This document shows positions 18,228 to 26,563 of a DNA stretch of 64,000 nucleotides, piece by piece; within the stretch, counting starts at the first letter, position 1; every line of letters starts with the position of its first letter. Under the pieces are notes generated by a model. It was given only the letters and a program-made list of their open reading frames with translations, was not told where the DNA came from and did no database searches. Both the position numbers and the translations under genes were made by a program. This DNA comes from Rhizobium rosettiformans. Lineage in GTDB: Bacteria > Pseudomonadota > Alphaproteobacteria > Rhizobiales > Rhizobiaceae. The stretch lies in NCBI RefSeq assembly GCF_016806065.1, contig NZ_CP032405.1, forward strand, positions 2,260,001 through 2,324,000, in the 5' to 3' direction.

Positions 18228-20546
18228 TCACTCCTTGTTGCGGGCGGGTTTGAGGGAGCCGCGCAGCAGTCCCCAGGCGGCAATGGTGGCAATGGCGACG
18301 ACCACGATCTCGCCGAGCGTATCGATGGCGCGGTAGTCGACGAGGATGACGTTCACGACATTGCGGCCATAGGCTTCGAGGTAGCTCGTCTCGCCGAAAT
18401 AGTCGGACAGGCGCAGGTCAATGGGCGTGACGCCGATGGAGGCAAGCGCGATGAACATCATCCCGGCAAAGCCCACCGCGATCATGCCATCACGCCTGCG
18501 CTCGGACAGCGTGCGCGAATGCCGGCGTCGGGACGGCAGCTTTAGAAGTACGGCTGTCATCAGGATCACGATCAGGGTCTCGACCGCCATCTGCGTCAGC
18601 GCCAGGTCCGGGGCACCGTTCAGCATGAAGATCACGGCCGAGCCGAAGCCAACGATGCCGACGGAGACAAGACCGGCAATCAGCGAGCGGACGATGATCG
18701 TCGCGAAGGCACCGACGACGGTCAGCATCAGGACGAGCGCCACCGAGATACGGATGCTGCCCTCCGAGGCGAGGAAGTCGGCCGATGGTGCAGCCAGGAA
18801 GGCGATGGCCAGACCCAGGGTGACCACCAGGACGACTGCTGTGGTGTAGCGATGCTGATCGCCGTTCTGGAGCACCCTCGTCGACAGGCGTGCGGTCGCC
18901 AGAACGCCGTTCAGGGCCTTGTGGTAGAAGCGATCGCCGAGGAAGGCATACAGCTTGTCGTAACGACGGAGCGCGTTGTGGATGCGGGTCCACTGGATGA
19001 CGATGACGGCGCCGATGGCGACGACGAGCATGGACAGCACCAGCATCGGCGTCAGGCCGTGCCAGAGCTTGAACGAAACGTCGACCGGCTGACCGAGCAG
19101 TGCCGAGGCGGCCGGACCGATGATCCACTGTCCAGCGGGCGCGGGGATGAGACCGATCAGGATGCCACCGGCTGCGAGCAGCAAGGGTCCTGCCAGAAGG
19201 CCTGATGTCTCGCCATGATGGATCTCACGTGTGGTCTCGGACTTGAGGTAGAAGGGTCGGATCGACACGACACCTGCCACGCCGACCATGACGGCATTGA
19301 CGAGAACCGCAGCCGCGATCGGCAGGATGTTCCAGTCATTGGCGAGCTGCGCCTCGAACAGATATTCCTTCGAGATGAAGCCGACGAAGGGCGGCAAGCC
19401 GGCCATCGATAGGCTGGCAAGCACGGCAGCAACGGCGGTGACCGGCAGGAAGCGGGCGAGGCCGGCCAGCTTGTGCAGACGGGTTTCGCCGGTCGCATGG
19501 ATGGCGGTGCCGGCGCAGAAGAACAGGGCCGCCTTGTAGAGCGCATGGCTGAGGATGAAGCCGACGGTGGCAACAGCGGCCACTTCGCCCGTCAGGCCGA
19601 TCAGCATCACCAGAATGCCGAGCGAGGCAACGGTGGACTGGGCGAGAACCGCCTTGAAACCTTCGGCACGCAGCGCCTGCAGGGCGGCAATGATCATGGT
19701 CAGAGATCCGAAGACCACCAGCGTGTGTCCGAAGCCCGGCATGCCGGCAAACACACCGTCGAAGCGGGCGAGCAGAAAGACGCCGAGCTTCACCATGGTC
19801 GCCGAATGCAGATAGGCGGAGGCGGGCGTCGGCGCGGCCATGGCATTGGGCAGCCAGAAATGGAACGGGAACTGCGCGCTCTTGGTGAACGCCCCGATCA
19901 TGATGAGGATTGCGATCGGGATGGCCCAGGTGCTGGCGACCAGCTCGTTCGAGCGTGCCAGCACTTCCGTGAAGGAGAAGGTGCCGAGCGTCATGCCGAT
20001 GAGAAGGATGCCGGCAAACAGCGCGAGACCGCCGCCACCGGTGACGATCAGCGACTGTAGAGCCGACTTGCGCGCCGCTTCCTTGTGACCGTCGAAGCCG
20101 ATGAGGAGGAAGGAGGCGAGGCTCGTCAGCTCCCAGAAGACGAACATGACAATGAGATTGTCCGAGAGCACGGTTCCCAGCATCGCGGTCATGAACAGCA
20201 TGATGAGGCTGAGGAAGCGTCCGATCTCGCCGCTCGGCTTTTCGGCGAAGTAAGCCCCCGCATAAATCACCACCAGCGTTCCGATGCCGCTGATCAGCAA
20301 GCCGAACAGCAATGAAAAGCCGTCCAGACGGAATGCGAGTTCGACGCCGAGCGAGGGCACCCAGGCCAGTTGGGCAATCAGGGCCTGTCCGTCTGCCACC
20401 GGCGCGACATGCATGAGTAGCGAGGCGAAGATGAACAGAGGTATGAGGCTCACCACCCAGCCGGTGTATCGCCCGAGCAGCGACGAGGCCGGTTTGGCGA
20501 TGATTGCCCCGGCCAGTGCGATTAGTATGGTCCACTCAAAGTTCAC
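18228..20546 (-). CDS. mnhA: Na+/H+ antiporter subunit A
   Basis: The 772-residue protein is MrpA/NuoL-like with about 20 helices. It contains FWELTSLASFLLIGF, the FHFWLPNAMAAPTPASAYLH motif (about 225-244) and SMAGLPPFVGFISKEYLFEA. A C-terminal MbhE-type region ends in LVDYRAIDTLGEIVVV. The start is GTG with AGAGGA about nine bases upstream. It is the first gene of a minus-strand operon running through mnhG and probably the two-component pair. About 35-50 bases upstream lies a consensus sigma-54 promoter. Confidence 0.92.
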   Translation of the reverse strand: MNFEWTILIALAGAIIAKPASSLLGRYTGWVVSLIPLFIFASLLMHVAPVADGQALIAQLAWVPSLGVELAFRLDGFSLLFGLLISGIGTLVVIYAGAYFAEKPSGEIGRFLSLIMLFMTAMLGTVLSDNLIVMFVFWELTSLASFLLIGFDGHKEAARKSALQSLIVTGGGGLALFAGILLIGMTLGTFSFTEVLARSNELVASTWAIPIAILIMIGAFTKSAQFPFHFWLPNAMAAPTPASAYLHSATMVKLGVFLLARFDGVFAGMPGFGHTLVVFGSLTMIIAALQALRAEGFKAVLAQSTVASLGILVMLIGLTGEVAAVATVGFILSHALYKAALFFCAGTAIHATGETRLHKLAGLARFLPVTAVAAVLASLSMAGLPPFVGFISKEYLFEAQLANDWNILPIAAAVLVNAVMVGVAGVVSIRPFYLKSETTREIHHGETSGLLAGPLLLAAGGILIGLIPAPAGQWIIGPAASALLGQPVDVSFKLWHGLTPMLVLSMLVVAIGAVIVIQWTRIHNALRRYDKLYAFLGDRFYHKALNGVLATARLSTRVLQNGDQHRYTTAVVLVVTLGLAIAFLAAPSADFLASEGSIRISVALVLMLTVVGAFATIIVRSLIAGLVSVGIVGFGSAVIFMLNGAPDLALTQMAVETLIVILMTAVLLKLPSRRRHSRTLSERRRDGMIAVGFAGMMFIALASIGVTPIDLRLSDYFGETSYLEAYGRNVVNVILVDYRAIDTLGEIVVVAIATIAAWGLLRGSLKPARNKE

Positions 20547-20579
20547 GGTACGAGTTCCTCTTGTTGTCCACTCTCAGAC

Positions 20580-20595
20580 AGCAAGAGGCGTGCCA
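20580..20595 (-). promoter_or_regulatory. Sigma-54 (-24/-12) promoter of the mnhA operon
   Basis: Read on the minus strand the site is TGGCACGCCTCTTGCT, an exact match to the sigma-54 consensus TGGCACGN4TTGCW. The transcript would start near 20570, about 24 bases before the mnhA GTG. The operon ends with an NtrC-family activator that carries a GSFTGA loop, which is the kind of protein such a promoter requires. Confidence 0.8.
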
Positions 20596-20648
20596 GTTTG
20601 AAGTCGTATGAAAATCAGTGATTTATGACGCATCGTCCTTTCTGCGTG

Positions 20649-20692
20649 TTCGGAATTCCGAATAGGGACCTGTCGGAATTCGGAATTCCGAA
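20649..20692. promoter_or_regulatory. Tandem palindromic operator / enhancer (two TTCGGAATTCCGAA sites)
   Basis: Two identical perfect 14-bp palindromes TTCGGAATTCCGAA occupy 20649-20662 and 20679-20692. Their centres are exactly 30 bp (three helical turns) apart. A further half site TCGGAA lies at 20673-20678. They lie about 85 and 115 bp upstream of the predicted sigma-54 start, the usual place for an NtrC-type enhancer. I infer binding by the activator at 11235-12572. They are also 159-202 bp upstream of the divergent gene at 20851. The rest of the 304-base intergenic stretch shows no further gene. Confidence 0.7.
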
Positions 20693-20850
20693 CATGTTTT
20701 CCCTCCGGCAAGCGTCCCAATCCGACGACGCATTGCGACAGTGCCGAACCGCCGTCCGGACTTGGTCGAGGGAACCATCTGCCTTCCGAGACAATTCCCC
20801 AGACATCAAGCCAGGATGACGAAAGCGGTAATGAAACGGAAGGAACTATC

Positions 20851-21315
20851 ATGACATCCAAGCGTATCATCGCGGTGCTGACCATGGTCGCCTGCGGCGC
20901 TGCGGCCTCCCCAGCTCTGGCGCAATCCTCACCATACCCTGGGGACGACCCTGCCGAACTCTTTGGATACGACATCGAGGTCAGTGAAACGGATAGCGAG
21001 CGTGTCGCCGAGAACGCTTTGCGGGCCGTGCAGCGGGCGGGAGAAACGGCCGAAGAAATCAAGATGGTCTTCGGGGCCACGCGTTTCGAGTTCGTGGCGC
21101 TGAAGCCGGACAGCATGAAAGTTGTCGAGCCGGAACTTGCCAAGAGGCAATCCGACGTGTTGGAGCTGCAGGCAGCCGTCGAGAGCAGCTCCTTGTTCTA
21201 TACGGCGATGCGAAGCGAGGGCGTCGCGGCAAGCGACGTCATCGGTGCGGATCTCGCAGACGGTGACAGCGGTCTGACGTCCGAAAAACGAGTGACGATC
21301 TATCTTGCGCCGTGA
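20851..21315 (+). CDS. Secreted 154-residue protein of unknown function (paralogue 1)
   Basis: The product has a signal peptide (about residues 1-25, ending SPALAQ) and a mature part beginning SSPYPGDDPAELFGYDIEV. I do not recognise the family. It is clearly paralogous to the protein at 60320-60784: same length, and shared segments such as LRAVQRA, FVALKPDSM, LFYTAMRSEG and SEKRVTIYLAP. The start has AAGGAAC upstream. It is divergent from mnhA, so it could be affected by the palindromic operator. The conserved tail suggests a compact periplasmic fold. Confidence 0.8.
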   Translation: MTSKRIIAVLTMVACGAAASPALAQSSPYPGDDPAELFGYDIEVSETDSERVAENALRAVQRAGETAEEIKMVFGATRFEFVALKPDSMKVVEPELAKRQSDVLELQAAVESSSLFYTAMRSEGVAASDVIGADLADGDSGLTSEKRVTIYLAP

Positions 21316-21379
21316 AAGGGGATGCGCTACGCGCATCGGCCCTGTTCCGGCAAGTGGGTCGAGCTGTCGGTGGTCGGCC

Positions 21380-21886
21380 TCACCGCGATTGGCGGTTCCA
21401 GAAATGCTGGGCGACCGCAAACAGAAGACCGACCGCGACCGCCGGGACCAGATCATCCAGCATGACGCCCCAACCGGATGGGACTTGCTCGACATAGGCA
21501 ACCGGCCAGGGTTTTATCCGGTCGAAAAACAGGAAGAGAGCCGCAAACGGCACCAGCATCCGCCAGCCCGCCTGACGGATCAGCGAGGCACCGATCAGGA
21601 AAGCCGCTACTTCGTCGATAACAATCCGGCGGTCATCCTTTATGCCGGTCGCCAGATCGATCGCTGACGACACATGGACGCCGAGTGCGAAGATGAGCAC
21701 GGCAAACACCGGAACCACGAGCCTCGGCAACTTGATCGCCAAGACCAGCAGCGGCAAGAGCGCGAATACCGCAAGCCCCGCACGGAGCGGAACGACCAAT
21801 CCTGTTCCGAACCAGGTGGCCATCAGCCACTGCCACGTCGGAACCAGACCTGCGCCTAGCGGTTCGAGAACGTAGAATTCGACCAT
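21380..21886 (-). CDS. pgpA: Phosphatidylglycerophosphatase A-like protein
   Basis: The 168-residue membrane protein carries the PgpA signature: DDRRIVIDEVAAFLI (about residues 84-98), FFDRIKPWPV (about 119-128) and GWGVMLDDLVPA (about 137-148). PgpA removes phosphate from phosphatidylglycerophosphate in phosphatidylglycerol synthesis. ATG 21886 is preceded by GGGGAG and gives the family's usual length; the longer GTG reading from 21952 was not used. Divergence from canonical PgpA means substrate could differ. Confidence 0.78.
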   Translation of the reverse strand: MVEFYVLEPLGAGLVPTWQWLMATWFGTGLVVPLRAGLAVFALLPLLVLAIKLPRLVVPVFAVLIFALGVHVSSAIDLATGIKDDRRIVIDEVAAFLIGASLIRQAGWRMLVPFAALFLFFDRIKPWPVAYVEQVPSGWGVMLDDLVPAVAVGLLFAVAQHFWNRQSR

Positions 21887-21973
21887 GGGCTCCCCGAAGC
21901 GGTTGCCGCGATTGGCGCTTGTCCCCCCGCAGGACGCGAGCGGTGTAGCCACCCACTGGGCGGAGGGCTCAGA

Positions 21974-24900
21974 CTACCTTGTCACATGCATCATAATTGC
22001 CTTGAGTTCATCCATGGTAAATGGCTTTGAGAGCTGCAATGCGTCCGTGATGCCGGACGCCGACTTCGCGGCATTGTCGCCGCTGGCGAAGACGATCCTG
22101 ACGGAAGGCCATCGTTCGCGAACGATCCTTGCCAGGTCGGTGCCTGCCATGCCGGGTAGCCCCACATCCGTCAAGAGAACGTCGATGCTCTTCTTGTCCA
22201 GAATCTGGATCGCCTCTTCAGCCGATCTGGCCTCGTCGACGGCGTGTCCGAGTTCTTCGACCATGTCGACGGTCGACATCAGGATGAGAGGCTCGTCTTC
22301 AACAATCAGTATTCGCATCTTCTCAAACGTGGTTCGGTTCGTTGGCTCGGGCGCCGAGGCGGGCGAGTTTTCAGCGGCGGCTTGATGCTCGCGTGCCATC
22401 CGCTCAACGGCAATCTGATGCTGCTGCGCATTTCCCAGCACGTGGCGTACCTTGCGCGCCAGGGCTTCCCGCGTATAGGGCTTGGACAAAAGCTCGACCC
22501 CGGCATCAAGCTTGCCGCCATGCACGATGGAGTTCTCGGTATAGCCGGAGGTGTAGAGTACGGCCATGCGTGGAAAGAGCGCCTTGGCCTTCCGGGCGAG
22601 TTCGGTGCTCCGCATCGGACCCGGCATGACCACATCGGTGAAAAGAAGATCTATCTGCACGCCGCTGTTGACGATGGCGAAAGCCGCTTGGGCATCATGC
22701 GCCTTCAAGACGCGATATCCAAGATCAGCCAACAACGCGACAGATGTCTCGCGTACACCATCGTCGTCTTCCACGACAAGAACCGTTTCGGTGCCGCCCT
22801 TTGCCGGCGCAGCGCTTAGATCCGTGAGGCTGTCCTCGACCTGGTTGGTGCGCGGCATGTAGAGCTTCATGGTCGTGCCATGCCCGGCTTCGCTGTAGAT
22901 CTTCAGGTGGCCTCCGGATTGCTTGATGAAGCCGTACACCATCGACAGTCCAAGACCACTGCCCTTGCCATCCGATTTGGTCGTGAAGAAGGGCTCTAGG
23001 ACATGCTCGATGATATCAAGGGGTATACCCGATCCGGTATCGGAGACCGCAACCATCACATATTGGCCAGCGCGCACATCGTCATGTGTGCGGGCATATT
23101 CGTCATCGAGGACGGAGTTCGCGGCTTCGATCGTCAACCGTCCACGGCCTTCCATCGCATCGCGCGCGTTGATCGCCAGGTTCAGGATCGCATTTTCGAG
23201 CTGGCTGGGATCGATCAAAGTGTTCCACAGGCCCCCGGAAACCACAGTCTCCAGTTCGATTTCCTCGCCCAGCGCACGGCGAAGCATGTCATCCATGTTC
23301 TGGATCAGCCGGCGTACGTTGACGACTTTTGGCTCAAGCGGTTGCCGACGTCCGAAGGCCAGTAGCTGTGACGCCAGTTTCGCGCCTCGCGTGACGCCGG
23401 ACAAGGCATTCTGCAGGCGCTGTTCGGCGCGCGCATTGCCTTCGACATCCTTGGACAGAAGCTGCAGATTGCCGCCGACGACCTGAAGGAGATTGTTGAA
23501 GTCGTGGGCGACACCGCCTGTGAGGTTGCCAAGTGATTCCATTTTCTGTGCCTGCCTCAACGCGAGTTGCACGGTTTCGCGTTCGACAGTTTCCTTCTCC
23601 AGCTCCAGAAGCGCCGTTCTCAGCTCATAAGTACGCTGCTCCACTCTTTGCTCGAGTGTATGGTTGAGGGTTTTGAGCTGCTCCTCCGCCCGCCGCTGAT
23701 CGGTCACATCGAAACCATCGACAAAGATGCCGGTGACATGACCAGCCTGATCAAGGATCGGCTGATAGATGAGGTTGAGGAACCGCTCTTCGGGGCTCGT
23801 CGCGTCCTCGCGCTGAAGGTGAACCTTGAGGTTCCGTCCGATATAGGGTTTGCCGGACTGGAAGACGCTGTCCAGCAACTCGAAGAACCCCTGTCCCTCC
23901 ACTTCCGGAAGCGCATGGCGGACAGTCAGCCCGACCAGCATGCGGTTCCCCACGAGTTGGAGGTAGGCGTCGTTCACCAGCTCGAACACATGTTCGGGCC
24001 CGCTGAGAATGCACATGAAACTCGGAGCCTGCTGGAAGAGTGCCCGCATGCGGTCGCGCTCGGCCGTTCGAAGCTCCACTTCCGAGGAAAGCTGACGATT
24101 GACCTGCTCCAGGGCGATGGCCGCCTTCTCGCGCAGATCGGCAGCCTCAGCAAGCGCCGCCGAGCGTCGCTTCTCCGACTCGAATGCTTCGGCACTGGCA
24201 AGGCGTGAACTGATCTGGCCGGCAATCAGCCTGAAGAAGTCCAGGTACTCGTCGCTGACCGTACGATACGGATTAAGCCCGCTGATCAGAACGCCCCGTG
24301 CCTTTTCACCGCCTTGACCGATCAGTGGAACGACCGCTGCCTGCTTCGGTGCGGTTTGCCAGACCCCGTGCGGGACGTCGTGAGCGCCCGCGAGGTCCAC
24401 CAGCTCGACCGCCTGCTTGTCCCAGACTTGTCCCATACGCCATATCGTTTCTGATCGGCAGACCGCTGCGGGAAGCAACGCATCACAACCTTCGGCGCCG
24501 CAGACCCATTGGCGGCGCGCATTCCCTTCATCGTCGAAGATGTAGAGAGCGCTGAAGGGCAGATCATGCAGATTTTCGCGTAATGCGATGTGAGATGCCT
24601 CTAGAACCTCGCTTTCGATGTCGGCGGCGGCAAGGCCAGATGCGAGCGTTCGCAGTGTCGCCATGCGGCGCTCGCTTATGACCCGCTCGGTCTCTTCCGT
24701 GACGGCGCAGAAGACGCCTTCCACCTTGCCGGTATCCCCGATCAGCGGACTGTACGAGAAGGTGTGATAAGTCTCTTCGGGATATCCACCGCGCTCAAGC
24801 AAAAGCAGAAGCGCCCTGTCCCAGGTGGCCTCGCCAGTATCATAAACGGTCGCCAACCGATCCTTGATGTCATCCCAGATCTCCGCCCAGAGAACGTGCG

Positions 24901-25165
24901 TAGGGACGGCAAGGGCATTTGGATGCTTGATGCCCAAAGTCGGCCGATAGGCGTCATTGTAGAAGAAGGCGATATCAGGTCCCCAGCCCAGCCACATCTC
25001 GAATTTCGAGGTCAGAAGCAGGCGGATTGCCACCTTCAGAGCCTCCGGCCATCGATCCGGCGAGCCAAGCGAACTTGCTGCCCAATCATGCCGTCGCATC
25101 AGTTGCGACATTTCACTGTCGCCGATGAAAATGTCCTGATGCGAATCCGAAATGTTGAGGGTCAT
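21974..25165 (-). CDS. Hybrid sensor histidine kinase, PAS-GAF-PAS-HisKA-HATPase-REC-REC
   Basis: A 1063-residue soluble kinase. In order: a PAS-type domain (about 15-160), GAF (about 170-330), coiled coil (about 330-380), a second PAS (about 380-520), and an H-box with GVAHDFNNLLQVVGGNL (near 570). An ATPase domain follows with GSGIPLDIIEHV and GKGSGLGLSMVYGF, then two receivers (about 800-920 and 945-1063; TDVVMPG and TDVGLPG phosphorylation sites). ATG 25165 follows GGAAG; 48 upstream in-frame residues were excluded. A GGAAC/CGTT promoter at 25207-25231 suggests EcfG control. It is divergent from the PRC-barrel gene. The signal is unknown. Confidence 0.88.
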   Translation of the reverse strand: MTLNISDSHQDIFIGDSEMSQLMRRHDWAASSLGSPDRWPEALKVAIRLLLTSKFEMWLGWGPDIAFFYNDAYRPTLGIKHPNALAVPTHVLWAEIWDDIKDRLATVYDTGEATWDRALLLLLERGGYPEETYHTFSYSPLIGDTGKVEGVFCAVTEETERVISERRMATLRTLASGLAAADIESEVLEASHIALRENLHDLPFSALYIFDDEGNARRQWVCGAEGCDALLPAAVCRSETIWRMGQVWDKQAVELVDLAGAHDVPHGVWQTAPKQAAVVPLIGQGGEKARGVLISGLNPYRTVSDEYLDFFRLIAGQISSRLASAEAFESEKRRSAALAEAADLREKAAIALEQVNRQLSSEVELRTAERDRMRALFQQAPSFMCILSGPEHVFELVNDAYLQLVGNRMLVGLTVRHALPEVEGQGFFELLDSVFQSGKPYIGRNLKVHLQREDATSPEERFLNLIYQPILDQAGHVTGIFVDGFDVTDQRRAEEQLKTLNHTLEQRVEQRTYELRTALLELEKETVERETVQLALRQAQKMESLGNLTGGVAHDFNNLLQVVGGNLQLLSKDVEGNARAEQRLQNALSGVTRGAKLASQLLAFGRRQPLEPKVVNVRRLIQNMDDMLRRALGEEIELETVVSGGLWNTLIDPSQLENAILNLAINARDAMEGRGRLTIEAANSVLDDEYARTHDDVRAGQYVMVAVSDTGSGIPLDIIEHVLEPFFTTKSDGKGSGLGLSMVYGFIKQSGGHLKIYSEAGHGTTMKLYMPRTNQVEDSLTDLSAAPAKGGTETVLVVEDDDGVRETSVALLADLGYRVLKAHDAQAAFAIVNSGVQIDLLFTDVVMPGPMRSTELARKAKALFPRMAVLYTSGYTENSIVHGGKLDAGVELLSKPYTREALARKVRHVLGNAQQHQIAVERMAREHQAAAENSPASAPEPTNRTTFEKMRILIVEDEPLILMSTVDMVEELGHAVDEARSAEEAIQILDKKSIDVLLTDVGLPGMAGTDLARIVRERWPSVRIVFASGDNAAKSASGITDALQLSKPFTMDELKAIMMHVTR

Positions 25166-25206
25166 GCTGCTTCCGTCAAAACTCGCCGCACATTTCGGCT
25201 TCAATG

Positions 25207-25231
25207 AACGTCCGGGGCGCCGACAGGTTCC
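25207..25231 (-). promoter_or_regulatory. EcfG-type promoter for the hybrid kinase
   Basis: On the minus strand GGAAC (25231-25227) is followed after 16 bases by CGTT (25210-25207), the general-stress EcfG consensus of alphaproteobacteria. The start codon lies about 40 bases downstream. Confidence 0.6.
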
Positions 25232-25348
25232 ATGGCAAGGTCGATTTTCTTCACGTCTTGAATAGATCTCGTCCAGCGTTGCGTGAGTCAGGCGGACAAT
25301 AGCGTCCACAGCGGAGATGCACCGACAAAGGACGCCGAATACCTTTTG

Positions 25349-25373
25349 GGAACAGATCTCCCTCCGAAGGGTT
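25349..25373 (+). promoter_or_regulatory. EcfG-type promoter for the PRC-barrel gene
   Basis: GGAAC at 25349-25353, then 16 bases and GGTT (GTT at 25371-25373). The spacing is identical to the other sites in this region, and the start codon lies 31 bases further on. Confidence 0.6.
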
Positions 25374-25403
25374 TTCTCTATTCATCAACAACAGGAGGAA
25401 ATC

Positions 25404-25700
25404 ATGGACCACAGCAATCACGTCCGTCTTGCCGCGACCGAACTTACTCCAGCAGTCCTGGAAGGTGCGACCGTATATGGTGCCGACGACCACAAGGTCG
25501 GTAAGGTCGATCATGTCCACGGCGCCGGTGCCGGTAGTCAGGCGATCATCGATGTCGGTGGTTTCCTTGGAATTGGAGCCAAGCCCGTTGCCGTACCGCT
25601 GACCGATCTGGACTTCATGCGTGACGAAGATGGCGACGTCCATGCCGTAACAACCTGGACCAAGGACCAGCTTAAGGACATGCCTGAGCACCGCCACTGA
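25404..25700 (+). CDS. PRC-barrel domain protein
   Basis: The 98-residue protein has a PRC-barrel fold over about residues 16-80, with LEGATVYGADDHKVGKVDHV, IIDVGGFLGIGAKPVAVPL and LDFMRDEDG. Stand-alone PRC-barrel proteins of this size are common stress-induced proteins in rhizobia. ATG 25404 has a strong AGGAGGAAATC leader, so the longer reading from 25317 was dropped. An EcfG-type promoter precedes it. Molecular role is not known. Confidence 0.88.
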   Translation: MDHSNHVRLAATELTPAVLEGATVYGADDHKVGKVDHVHGAGAGSQAIIDVGGFLGIGAKPVAVPLTDLDFMRDEDGDVHAVTTWTKDQLKDMPEHRH

Positions 25701-25905
25701 GATGTCCGCATCAGTGTGATGCGACGGATAGGTGAGGCCCGGCCACTGCGTCGGGCTTGATTGTCTTCGCGCTTGAGCCGGGTATGGAGCCCTCGTGTCA
25801 TTCTCATCTCAGTCCCCGGACTCCACCTGTCGGAATTTCGGTTTCCGCAGAGGGAGAGGCCGCCCTCGCTGTTGGCGCCAGAAGGACGCACCGGTCCGCA
25901 AAGCG

Positions 25906-25930
25906 GGAACCATTGAGACAGAGAAAGGTT
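25906..25930 (+). promoter_or_regulatory. EcfG-type promoter for the YciF-like gene
   Basis: GGAAC at 25906-25910, 16 bases, then GGTT ending at 25930. The start codon is at 25969. Geometry is the same as at 25349 and 29278. Confidence 0.6.
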
Positions 25931-25968
25931 GGGCACTTGATACTTCACAACGTTTGAATGGAAATCCA

Positions 25969-26472
25969 ATGGCTACCGAAAAGACTTTGTCCGACCTGTT
26001 CCTTGATACGCTCAAGGACATCTATTTCGCCGAAAAACAGATTCTGAAGGCGTTGCCGAAGATGGCGCGGGCAGCCCAGTCCGAAGAGGGCAAGGCTGGC
26101 TTCCTGCAGCACCGCGACGAAACCCAGGGCCAGATCGAGCGCCTGGAACAGGTGTTCGAATTGCTCGGCAAGTCGCCGCGCGGCAAGACCTGCGAAGCCA
26201 TCCAGGGCATCATCGCCGAGGGCGAAGAGATCATGGAAGACTACAAGGGCACGGCTGCCCTTGATGCGGGTCTCATCTCATCGGCACAGGCTGTCGAGCA
26301 TTATGAAATCGCCCGCTACGGCACGCTCAAGGCCTGGGCCAAGCAGCTCGGTCTGAAGGAAGCAATCCCGTTGCTGGATGCCAATCTCCAGGAAGAGATT
26401 GCAACCGACGAGAAACTGACGGCTCTCGGCGAAGCCTCAGCGAACGTCAAGAGCATGAAGAAGGCCAGCTAA
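25969..26472 (+). CDS. DUF892 / YciE-YciF ferritin-like stress protein
   Basis: The 167-residue all-helical protein begins [20 protein letters not shown], the DUF892 hallmark, and continues [16 protein letters not shown]. Glutamate/histidine positions typical of a ferritin-like four-helix bundle follow ([18 protein letters not shown]). Members are induced by salt, osmotic and general stress. I excluded an upstream 58-residue in-frame extension with no family similarity. It lies between an EcfG-type promoter and a good intrinsic terminator, so it is probably monocistronic. Confidence 0.9.
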   Translation: MATEKTLSDLFLDTLKDIYFAEKQILKALPKMARAAQSEEGKAGFLQHRDETQGQIERLEQVFELLGKSPRGKTCEAIQGIIAEGEEIMEDYKGTAALDAGLISSAQAVEHYEIARYGTLKAWAKQLGLKEAIPLLDANLQEEIATDEKLTALGEASANVKSMKKAS

Positions 26473-26490
26473 GCCGCCTTCAGTGACTGA

Positions 26491-26523
26491 AAGACCGCCC
26501 TTTGAGGCGGTCTTTTGTTTTTC
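26491..26523 (+). terminator. Rho-independent terminator after the YciF-like gene
   Basis: A 9-bp stem AAGACCGCC / GGCGGTCTT with a six-base loop is followed by TTGTTTTT. It lies 19 bases after the stop and 40 bases before the catalase start. Confidence 0.88.
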
Positions 26524-26563
26524 AAGCCATCCCCAATCCAAGCAGGGATTTCAGGAGTTCTCT